NCBI GenBank assembly: GCA_003243425.1
Contig: QFQP01000009.1
Location: 137,501 to 201,500 of the forward strand
Reading direction: 5' to 3'
From: Archangium gephyra
GTDB lineage: Bacteria; Myxococcota; Myxococcia; Myxococcales; Myxococcaceae
DNA: 64,000 nt
The translations under genes and the position numbers were made by a program. Position 1 is the first letter of the stretch. The number at the start of each line of letters is the position of its first letter. Positions 36,720 to 44,614 of the stretch are shown piece by piece. The notes under the pieces were generated by a model. The model ran no database searches. It saw nothing but the letters and a program-made list of their open reading frames with translations, and was not told the DNA's origin.

Positions 36720-39617
36720 TCAGTTGACGATGACGGTGACCGTGGCGCTGCCGCTCTGGGCTCCCAGCGTCGCCGTGACCGTCGCGGTGCCCGGCGCCAC
36801 GGCGCTGAAGGTGCCGCCACCGGTCGACGACAACACCGCCGCGTTCGAGCTCGACCACGTCGCTTCGGCGGTCACCTCGCGGGTGGTGCCATCGGAGTAC
36901 TCGGCCCACGCGGTGAACGAAGCGGTGTCGCCGGGCTGAACGAACTCGCCGCCGACGACTGACAGCGCGAGCACCGTGGGCGCAGCCGAGACCTGCAAGG
37001 TCGTGCTCCCCGAGAAGTTCCCCCACTGCGCGGTGATCGTCGACGAGCCGGCAGCCAGCGCCTGGGCGTGACCCGACGGCGAGACCGACACCACCGCGCC
37101 GTTCGCCACCAGCCACGTGCACTCTGCGGTCACGTCGAAGCGCGAGCCGTCGCTGTAATACGCCCACGCGGTCAGCCGCGCCGATTCACTCAGCGCGAGC
37201 GTCTGCGAAGAAGCGTCGAGCGAGAGCGACGCTGGCGTGGCCCCGGTGACGAAGAGGTTCAGGCTGGTGGTGAACTGGCCGATGCGCGCGGTGACGATGG
37301 CGGCGCCCGGCGAGACCGCGCTGACGCGCCCCGCCGTCGACGAGAACGCAGCGACACCCGGCACACTCGACGACCACTGCGCGGCGGACGTCAGCGTCTG
37401 CACCGAGCCGTCGTTCATCACCCCCTGAAGCGTGAGGTCGTGCGATCGCCCCACCGGCAAAGCAGGCGCCGGCGACAACACGAGGTAGCTGAGCGACGGT
37501 GCCACCACGCTGAGCTGAGCGGTGGCCAGCACGTCGCCCGCCGACGCGGAGATCTCGACGTCACCCAGCGCGATGGCGTGCAGCGCGCCCGCGTTCACCG
37601 TGGCGATGGTCTCGTCGGCCGAGGCCCACAGCAGCTCGCTGGTCATGTCGAGCGTGGCGCCGTCGGAGAAGCGACCGAGCGCGGTGACGGACAGCGTCTG
37701 ACCCGGCGTGGCGCGCAACGTGGAAGGCGTCAGCTCGAGTGACTGCAGCACGCCGCTGGTGACGATCACCGGTGTCTCGGCGTGCTCGCCGCCGAACTCG
37801 GCGCGCAGCGTCGTGGTGCCCACGCGCGCCGCCGAGACGACGCCTGCCGAAGCGACGGCGATCGACGGGTCGGTGGTGCGCCACAGGGCCGAGAAGGTGA
37901 CGTCTTGCGACGAGCCATCAGACAGCGCCGCCCGCAGCGTCATGTTGCGCCCGAAGCCGACGGGCAGTGACGGCGCCTGCGGCGTCAAGGTCACGTCGAC
38001 GACGAACACGTCGGGCACGCGCACCTGAACGACGCGGCGAATACCGAGACAGGTCACGAACACGCGGCCCGCGCCGGGAGAACGAGCGGTCACCAGGCCG
38101 AGCGGAGAGACGCTGGCGACCTGCGCGACCGGCGTGGCCCACACGCAGCTCTGCGGCGGCACGTCGAGCCGGGTACCGTCGGTCCACGTGGCGGTCACGC
38201 GCACCTGCGCCGTCGAGCCACGCACCAGGCGCAACGAAGACGGCGAGACATCGAGCGAGCTCAACGCCGCCGGAGTGACCGTGAAGCGGGTGACGACCAC
38301 CTGCCCGCCGAAGAAGCCGATGAGCTGCGCCTGCCCCACGTGACGCGCGGTGACCAGCCCCTCGGCGTCGACTGACGCGACCGTGGGGTCGTTCACCTGC
38401 CACGCGGTGACGCGGGACACGTTGCTGGTGGTGCCGTCACTCCAGTGAGCGAGCGCCGCGGCCTGCCACGACGCCCCCAGCGGGAGGGCCCGCAGCGGCG
38501 CCATGGTCACGCGGGTCAGCACCGCGTCGATCACCTCGACGCGGGTCGAAGCGCTCAACGAACCGAGCGAAGCCGTCACCGTGACCGAGCCGACGACGAG
38601 GCCACGCGCCCAGCTGCCCTGCTGCTCGAGCTTCGACGCGTCTTCGTTGCTCCACGTGACCTGCGACGACACGTCGCGCAGCGAGCCGTCGCTCATCGTC
38701 GCCAACGCACGCAGGGAGGTGCGGAGCCCTGCAGGGAGGCGCTGTGGCGACGCGTCGGCTGCGAGCGCCATCGGCACCGCGTCGGTCACCTTCACGCTGG
38801 CGGCAGCCGTCACGCCGCCCGTCGTCGCCGTGATGCGCACCGACCCCGGCGCCACGCCGACGAAGCGGCCCGACGCGTCGACGGTGCCGATGGCAGGCGC
38901 TTCGCTGCTCCACACCGCGGCGCGGGTGACGTCGAGCTGCTGACCGTCACTCAACGTGGCGCGCGCACTCAGCTGCTGGCTGAAGCCGGCCGGCAGGTCA
39001 CCCTGCTCCGCGCGCAGCTCGAGACCAGCGACGATGGCGTCGGTCACCACGAGCTGCGCCGACACGGCGAGGTCCTTCGCGGTCAGCTCGACCGTCACCA
39101 CGCCCGGACGCAGCGGCGTGATGCGCCCCGCGCGAACCGAGGCCAGCTCGGGCTGCGACAGGGTGACCGAGGCCTCGGCGGTGACGTCGACTTCGGTGCC
39201 GTCGCTGGCGATGGCGACGAGCCGAATCGGCAACTCGAGCCCCAGCGGCACCAGGAGCTGTGAAGGCTCAAGGCGCAACGCGCGGTACTGCGGCTGGACG
39301 ACGTCGAGCGGGCGGGCGTCCATCAGGTCGAGGTACTGCGCGCGAACCCGCGTACGGCCCATGTTCACGCCCTGCACCACGCTCGAACCACCGGTCGTCA
39401 CGCCGACGAAGTCGTCGTCGATGGTCCACACCGTCTCGTTGGTGACGTCGCGCACCTCGCCGGTCGACAGCAACGCCGTGGCCACGTAGCGAAGCGACTC
39501 ACCGCGGGCGACCCGACCATTGGCCGGCGAGATGCGGAGCGTCTCGACCCGCTCCGCCTGCGGCTGCGGTGCGCAGGCTGCCAACAACGCCAACAGAAGA
39601 AGTGGAGTCGTCTTCAT
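36720..39617 (-). CDS. Lipoprotein with eleven bacterial Ig-like (BIG2) repeats
   Basis: A 965-residue lipoprotein (LLLALLAACAP) made almost wholly of about eleven tandem Ig-like domains of 80-90 residues. Each shows the BIG2 pattern: a hydrophobic strand with xLxxxP, then the core SDGxxxDVTxxxxW and a glycine-rich turn such as VSPGxAxVTA. BIG2 repeats form rigid rods on surface adhesins and intimins. No catalytic domain is present, so a surface-exposed adhesive or structural role is inferred. An AGAGG ribosome site lies about seven bases before the start. It is 11 bp downstream of the propeller lipoprotein, probably in the same operon. Confidence 0.9.
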   Translation of the reverse strand: MKTTPLLLLALLAACAPQPQAERVETLRISPANGRVARGESLRYVATALLSTGEVRDVTNETVWTIDDDFVGVTTGGSSVVQGVNMGRTRVRAQYLDLMDARPLDVVQPQYRALRLEPSQLLVPLGLELPIRLVAIASDGTEVDVTAEASVTLSQPELASVRAGRITPLRPGVVTVELTAKDLAVSAQLVVTDAIVAGLELRAEQGDLPAGFSQQLSARATLSDGQQLDVTRAAVWSSEAPAIGTVDASGRFVGVAPGSVRITATTGGVTAAASVKVTDAVPMALAADASPQRLPAGLRTSLRALATMSDGSLRDVSSQVTWSNEDASKLEQQGSWARGLVVGSVTVTASLGSLSASTRVEVIDAVLTRVTMAPLRALPLGASWQAAALAHWSDGTTSNVSRVTAWQVNDPTVASVDAEGLVTARHVGQAQLIGFFGGQVVVTRFTVTPAALSSLDVSPSSLRLVRGSTAQVRVTATWTDGTRLDVPPQSCVWATPVAQVASVSPLGLVTARSPGAGRVFVTCLGIRRVVQVRVPDVFVVDVTLTPQAPSLPVGFGRNMTLRAALSDGSSQDVTFSALWRTTDPSIAVASAGVVSAARVGTTTLRAEFGGEHAETPVIVTSGVLQSLELTPSTLRATPGQTLSVTALGRFSDGATLDMTSELLWASADETIATVNAGALHAIALGDVEISASAGDVLATAQLSVVAPSLSYLVLSPAPALPVGRSHDLTLQGVMNDGSVQTLTSAAQWSSSVPGVAAFSSTAGRVSAVSPGAAIVTARIGQFTTSLNLFVTGATPASLSLDASSQTLALSESARLTAWAYYSDGSRFDVTAECTWLVANGAVVSVSPSGHAQALAAGSSTITAQWGNFSGSTTLQVSAAPTVLALSVVGGEFVQPGDTASFTAWAEYSDGTTREVTAEATWSSSNAAVLSSTGGGTFSAVAPGTATVTATLGAQSGSATVTVIVN

Positions 39618-39628
39618 GGTGGACCTCT

Positions 39629-40834
39629 TCAGCGCGACCGCACGAGCGAGACACCGGCACCCGCCAACACCACCAGGTCACCCACGCCACGGCTGGTCAT
39701 CGCGCGCGGCGTCGCCGGTACGTCGATGCGCGTCCAGTTCGAGTTGCCTTCCTGACGGAAGAGGTGCCCCGCCGAGCTGAGGGCGAACCGCTCTCCACCG
39801 CTGCGCACGGCCGAGGTCGCGGGCTCGGGCAACGCGGAGCTCGTCCACCTGGGGAGCGGACCGGAGACCACCACGCCGTAGCGCTTCTCGGTGCCTTCGA
39901 CGAAGCCGCTGAGCAACACCGTGCCGTCGATGGCCGTGGCCGACGAGAGCTGCGCGTCGAGCGGGCTGTTCATGAGCACCCACGCGTCGGGCACCCAATG
40001 CGCCGCGAAGGCGTCGCCGACGGCCCAGAGCTCGCTGCCGTTGGCGACCATGCTCTCGATGCTGCCGGGCGCGACGCGCTGTTCGACCAGCACCCCGCCG
40101 ACGAGCCGCAGCAGCGAGCCGCCGCGCGTACCGACGTGCACCGAGCCCGTGGCGTCGACGGCCACCGCGGTGAAGTCTTCGACGATGGTGTTCTCGATCT
40201 GCACGAGGGCGCCATCGCGAACCATGAGCAACGTGCCTTGGTAGCCGACGATGACCGGCTGACCGGCAGCGTCGAAGGTGATGGCGCGCAGCGTGGTGTT
40301 CACCGGCGTCGGCACCGTCTCCCAGACGTCGGCGGCCATGCGAACCACGGTGCCGTTCTCACCCACTGCCCACGCGAAGCCCTCCGGCGAGGTCGCCACG
40401 GCCAGCAGCGTCGACGTGGTGCCGGTACCGCGCACTTCCCACCGCACGTTGTTGCTGACGGGCGTGGTGTTCACGGTGACCACCGACGAAGCGAAGTTGC
40501 CGTTCCACTCCGCGCCGACGCGAACCGGGCCATTGCAGGCCGCGTCTTCGCTGGGCGGGCAGGTGTAGGTGGCCGTCGCGAAGCCGTCGACCAGCGTCGG
40601 CGCGTCGAGGAAACGACCCACCGCCGCCGTCAACACGACCGGGCCGGTGCCGGGCTTTCCGTCGGCGTCGAGCGCCTGAATGCGAAACACCGCGCGCTGC
40701 GTTTCACCGTCGAACCCCGCCACATCAGGCGAGATCAACAACGCGGTCTGATCAGCGGGAGCGCAGGCTCCGAACACCGACGTCACTGCGAGGGCTGCAA
40801 CTGCAATCCGGCGAGCGAGAGAGGTCTTCATCAT
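39629..40834 (-). CDS. Lipoprotein with Ig-like and beta-propeller regions
   Basis: A 401-residue lipoprotein (VAALAVTSVFGAC). About 100 residues of Ig-like sequence (AVFRIQALDADGKPGTGPVVLTAAVG) are followed by repeats of the type LLAVATSPEGFAWAVGENGTVVR, TAVAVDATGSVHVGTRGGSLLR and SMVANGSELWAVGDAF. These resemble the blades of Ycf48/YCF48-like or integrin-type propellers. It has two ATG codons in tandem at 40834 and 40831. It sits just upstream of the eleven-repeat lipoprotein and probably forms a surface complex with it. No enzyme motif is seen. Confidence 0.75.
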   Translation of the reverse strand: MMKTSLARRIAVAALAVTSVFGACAPADQTALLISPDVAGFDGETQRAVFRIQALDADGKPGTGPVVLTAAVGRFLDAPTLVDGFATATYTCPPSEDAACNGPVRVGAEWNGNFASSVVTVNTTPVSNNVRWEVRGTGTTSTLLAVATSPEGFAWAVGENGTVVRMAADVWETVPTPVNTTLRAITFDAAGQPVIVGYQGTLLMVRDGALVQIENTIVEDFTAVAVDATGSVHVGTRGGSLLRLVGGVLVEQRVAPGSIESMVANGSELWAVGDAFAAHWVPDAWVLMNSPLDAQLSSATAIDGTVLLSGFVEGTEKRYGVVVSGPLPRWTSSALPEPATSAVRSGGERFALSSAGHLFRQEGNSNWTRIDVPATPRAMTSRGVGDLVVLAGAGVSLVRSR

Positions 40835-40938
40835 GGCTGCCCGCTTGTGCAGCGGCGATGCCAGCGCGTGCCCCCTCGGAAAACGGGCGCTTCAGGGTGG
40901 GTCGAAGCCGCCCACGAGGTCAAACCTGACTTTCGAGC

Positions 40939-41481
40939 TCACGGGCTCCAGCTGACGACGAAGACCTCCCGCTCACCGATGTGCGCAAACGTGACCGTCG
41001 GTGTTCGGGCCTTGAGCCGTGCCAGCATCTCCAGCAGCAGTCCGCGCACGTAGTGCGACAGGCCACCGGTGGTGTTGAAGGCCAGCTCCACCGAGCCAGC
41101 CGTGAGCGCGCGGGCCTCGACGCGGGTGATGGAGTCAGCCGAGTGGTAGTTCTCGGCCATGCGCATCATCGCGCGCTGAGGCCCCAGGAGCCGCAACAGC
41201 ACGAAGAGGCTGCGCCCCACGAGGCTCTCGGAGTAGCCGGCGAGCATCTCGCGGCCGACGGTCTCGAGCGCCTCCGCTTCGGGTTTGCCGGGGCACAGGC
41301 GCGCGGCGACGGCGCGCACCAGCAGCGCCCAGGTCTCGAGGTTCACCTCTTTCGGAGCCGCAGCGTCGAGCCCCAGCGCGCGCAGCTCGGCGCGGAACTC
41401 GGGCGTCAGCAGCGCGCGCCGTGTCAGCACGCGCTCGACGAACGCTTCGACCGTGTGCCGGTAGATGACCCCCTCGGCCAC
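40939..41481 (-). CDS. DUF2378 (TIGR02265) family protein
   Basis: A 180-residue soluble protein with the markers of the family I know as a Myxococcus xanthus paralogous group: LARLCPG-type mid region (ARLCPGKPEAEALETVGREMLAGY), LVGRSLFVLLRLLGPQRAMMRM and the C-terminal GLLLEMLARLKARTPTV. It has no membrane segment and no known biochemical function. Its start lies one base after the stop of the hybrid histidine kinase gene upstream, so the two are cotranscribed and it may be an output or partner of that kinase. Confidence 0.85.
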   Translation of the reverse strand: MAEGVIYRHTVEAFVERVLTRRALLTPEFRAELRALGLDAAAPKEVNLETWALLVRAVAARLCPGKPEAEALETVGREMLAGYSESLVGRSLFVLLRLLGPQRAMMRMAENYHSADSITRVEARALTAGSVELAFNTTGGLSHYVRGLLLEMLARLKARTPTVTFAHIGEREVFVVSWSP

Positions 41482-41482
41482 G

Positions 41483-44400
41483 TCAGCCTGCCCTCTCGAC
41501 GTCGCTCGCCGCGGCCACCTCGTCGAGCAACGCCGCCAGGCGATCGGGATCGAGCGGCTTGGTCAGGTACGCGTCCATTCCCGCAGCCAGGCACAGCTGC
41601 TCGTCGCCCTTCATGGCGCTGGCCGTGAGCGCGATGATGGGAATGCTGCGCTTGTTGCGACCGAGCTCGAAGGTGCGAATGCGGCGCGTCGCTTCGAGGC
41701 CATCGAGCTCCGGCATGTGCATGTCCATCAACACGCAGTCCCAGTCTTCGCGTTGCACGGCGGCGACCGCGAGCGCCCCGTTCACCACGTGCACCACCTG
41801 ATGGCCGAAGCGTTCACACAGGCGCTGCGCGAGGCGCGCGTTGATGGCGTTGTCTTCGGCCAACAGCAGCCGCAGCGGCCGGTGCCGCGACGCCGGTCTT
41901 TCGGCGCGCGCCTCCTGGGTGAAGGGCCCCCCGCGCTCGAGCTGCTGCACCGAGTGCATCAGCTCCGCGAGTGAGACCGGCCGAGAGAGCACGCGGCGAA
42001 TGCCCGCAGCGGACAGCGCCTCAGCCGAGGGCCGCGCGGTGGTGCGGGTGAGCAGCAGCCGCGGCACCACGCTCAACGACTGCTCGAGCTGCATGGCTTC
42101 GCTCAGCTCGAGGCCGCTGGTCTCCTGAAGCTCCTGCTCGATCACCACCAGGCGCGGCGGCGCCGGCAGCTCGAGCAATTCACGCATGGCCGTCTTGCCG
42201 TTGGCAGCGACGATGTCGAAGCCGAGCTGCGCGAGCTGGCGCGCGGTCGCGTTTCGGGACGCCTGGCTGTCGCTGACCACCAGCGCCGTGCCGCGGCGCA
42301 GCGCGAGCGTGCGCGGCGGACCTTCGACCTCGGCCAGCGGCAGGAAGATCCTGAAGCAGCTCCCCGTGCCCAGGGTGCTGTCGACGTGAATGGTGCCGCC
42401 CATGCGCTTGACGAGCTGCAGCGTGATCGCGAGGCCGAGCCCGGTGCCGCCGAAGCGACGGTTGGTGGCGCCGTCGGCCTGGGTGAAGGCCTCGAAGATG
42501 AGGTGAATGCGATCTTCGGGAATGCCGACGCCGCTGTCGGTGACGGCGATCTCGACGCCGCCCTCGACCCGCCGTGCTTCGACCAGCACCTGCCCGCGCT
42601 CGGTGAACTTGACCGCGTTGCCGATGAGGTTCGTGGTGATCTGACTGACGCGAACCACGTCGCCGTAATACTGGTCGGCGAGCTGGGCATCGAAGTCGAC
42701 CACCAGCTCGAGATCTCTCACGTGTGCCCGGCTCGCCTGATTGCGCGCGGCTTCGTAGAGCGACTGCCGCAGCGAAAACGGCGCGCGCTCGAGCTCCAGC
42801 TTGCCCGACTCGATCTTCGAGATGTCGAGGATGTCGTTGACGATGGCGAGCAGGTTGTCGCCCGAGATGCGCACCGCCTCGAGGTACTCACGCTGCTCGG
42901 TGGTCAGGTTGGTCTCGAGCACCAGCCGCGTCATGCCGAGAATGCCGTTGAGCGGCGTACGAATCTCGTGGCTGGTGTTGGCCAGGAACTGCGACTTCAC
43001 GCGCGAGGCCTCGAACGCGGCTTCACGCGCCACGCGCTGCTCGGTGACGTCTTGAAAGGCGATGACCAGTCGCACCGGTACGCCGTCGACGACCTCCACG
43101 TTGCCCTGGTGCCGGGCGAAGAAATGCCGCCCATTCCACGTGGTGACCTCGAGCTCGAGATCGAACGGGGCGCCGCTGACCAGCGCGTCGCGGGCGGCGG
43201 CCTGGAGCGCGCCGAAGGCAGCGGGTGAATAGAAGCGCCCGGCCTGCTCGCGGTTGGGCACGTAGTCTTCCGGCGCCTCGCAGATGCGGCGCACCTCGTC
43301 GCTCCAGCTGATGGAATCGGTCGCGAAATCGAGCGTGATGGCGCCGACTTTGGCGATCGCGCCCGCCCGGCGCAGCTGCGCTTCGCTCTTCTCGAGCCGC
43401 TGCGAGGTCTCCTGCAGCGAGGTGATGTCGGTCGCCGCGGCGTACACGTGTTGACCGTCGGTCGCCGCGGTCCACGACAGCCAGCGCCACTGGCCAGCGC
43501 TGTTCTTGAGCCGCAGCACCGAGCCGCCGCCCTTCGAGCGCGCGTCGAAGACGTCGAGCACGAAGTGCAGATCATCGGGGTGCAACAACGAGCGGATGTT
43601 CACCCCGCGCAGCGTGTCGGCGTCGTAGCCGAGCTGACGTGTCCACGACGGTGACACCTCTTCGATGGTGCCGTCGGCGGTGCACACGCAGGCGATGGTG
43701 TCCGACATCGAGAAGAGCCGCTCGTACCGCGTGGCCTTCTTCAGCGCGCGTTCACGTTCGATCTGGTGCTCGTGGAGTTGTCGCTCCTGCTCGAAGCGGT
43801 CGAGCGCCACGCTCACCAGGATCGCCAGCTGCGTCGCCGAGATGCGCCCCTCGGTGGAGTACACCAGCGGCGTCTTCGAGAGGGCGAACAGCACGCCCTG
43901 CGGCACGACGCCCGAATCGAGCGCTACCGCGAACACGTGCGTGAAGCCCCACGACGCCAGCTGCTGCTCCACGTCGTCACCCATGGGATCGAGCGCGAGC
44001 TCCAGCTCGACGTCGACGCGCGACATCAGGCTCGAGAACACGCCGTCGTCGTAGGCGCCCAGACGCACGCTCGACTCGCGGGACGGGAGGCTGAGCGACC
44101 AGCCGTCACGTTCACGCCGAAGCAACGCGCCGTCGTCGGTCTTCAGCAACGAAGCCACCGCGTGTGCACCGAGCCGCTCGACCTCGCGTACGTCGCTGGC
44201 GTGCAGCAGCCAGGTCACGAACTCCGAGAAGTCGAGCGCGCTCGAAGCCACGCGCCGCACCTCTTCGACGAGTGACTTCGCGGTGGCGAGTTCGCCGTGA
44301 TTCACCTTCGCCCACGCGATGAGCGGCAGCAGCGGTTCGAGCGCGTCGAGCTCGCGTGGCGCTTCGTCGGCTTCCAGCCAACCGATGCGCGTGTTCTCCC

Positions 44401-44590
44401 ACATCACCTCACGACGCCACCGAGTCGGCACAGCGCGCGTGGGTTCGATCTGACCTTCTGCTTCGGAGCGGAAGACGAGCGACGGAACGCCGAGGAGCAC
44501 CCGCAAACGCTCCATGGCGGCGCTCCACCGGTCGGCGCGCGACAACAGGGAACAGAGTGACGCCAGGTCGGCGGGGCTCACGGCGGCCAA
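41483..44590 (-). CDS. Soluble hybrid histidine kinase (GAF-PAS-PAS-HisKA-HATPase-REC-REC)
   Basis: 1035 residues with no membrane helices. A divergent GAF-like region covers about 120-265, two PAS domains about 290-530 (the first with DADTLRGVNIRSLLHPDD), HisKA with the histidine in ANTSHEIRTPLNGILGM near 552, and an ATPase domain with NLIGNAVKFT, DSGVGIP and GTGLGLAI. The first receiver (780-900) has lost the phospho-acceptor aspartate context (VVIEQELQETSG). The second (915-1030) is intact (LLAEDNAINARL, VLMDMHMPELDG, YLTKPLD). The signal is probably cytoplasmic. Start candidates are TTG 44590 and GTG 44581. It lies 24 bp after ligD and one base before the DUF2378 gene. Confidence 0.88.
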   Translation of the reverse strand: MAAVSPADLASLCSLLSRADRWSAAMERLRVLLGVPSLVFRSEAEGQIEPTRAVPTRWRREVMWENTRIGWLEADEAPRELDALEPLLPLIAWAKVNHGELATAKSLVEEVRRVASSALDFSEFVTWLLHASDVREVERLGAHAVASLLKTDDGALLRRERDGWSLSLPSRESSVRLGAYDDGVFSSLMSRVDVELELALDPMGDDVEQQLASWGFTHVFAVALDSGVVPQGVLFALSKTPLVYSTEGRISATQLAILVSVALDRFEQERQLHEHQIERERALKKATRYERLFSMSDTIACVCTADGTIEEVSPSWTRQLGYDADTLRGVNIRSLLHPDDLHFVLDVFDARSKGGGSVLRLKNSAGQWRWLSWTAATDGQHVYAAATDITSLQETSQRLEKSEAQLRRAGAIAKVGAITLDFATDSISWSDEVRRICEAPEDYVPNREQAGRFYSPAAFGALQAAARDALVSGAPFDLELEVTTWNGRHFFARHQGNVEVVDGVPVRLVIAFQDVTEQRVAREAAFEASRVKSQFLANTSHEIRTPLNGILGMTRLVLETNLTTEQREYLEAVRISGDNLLAIVNDILDISKIESGKLELERAPFSLRQSLYEAARNQASRAHVRDLELVVDFDAQLADQYYGDVVRVSQITTNLIGNAVKFTERGQVLVEARRVEGGVEIAVTDSGVGIPEDRIHLIFEAFTQADGATNRRFGGTGLGLAITLQLVKRMGGTIHVDSTLGTGSCFRIFLPLAEVEGPPRTLALRRGTALVVSDSQASRNATARQLAQLGFDIVAANGKTAMRELLELPAPPRLVVIEQELQETSGLELSEAMQLEQSLSVVPRLLLTRTTARPSAEALSAAGIRRVLSRPVSLAELMHSVQQLERGGPFTQEARAERPASRHRPLRLLLAEDNAINARLAQRLCERFGHQVVHVVNGALAVAAVQREDWDCVLMDMHMPELDGLEATRRIRTFELGRNKRSIPIIALTASAMKGDEQLCLAAGMDAYLTKPLDPDRLAALLDEVAAASDVERAG

Positions 44591-44614
44591 TCATCGCAAG
44601 AACGGCGCCAACGC

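Noticed and set aside
36720..39617. DNA tandem repeats in the Ig-like gene
   Set aside because: Repetition is at protein level only; nucleotide copies have diverged.
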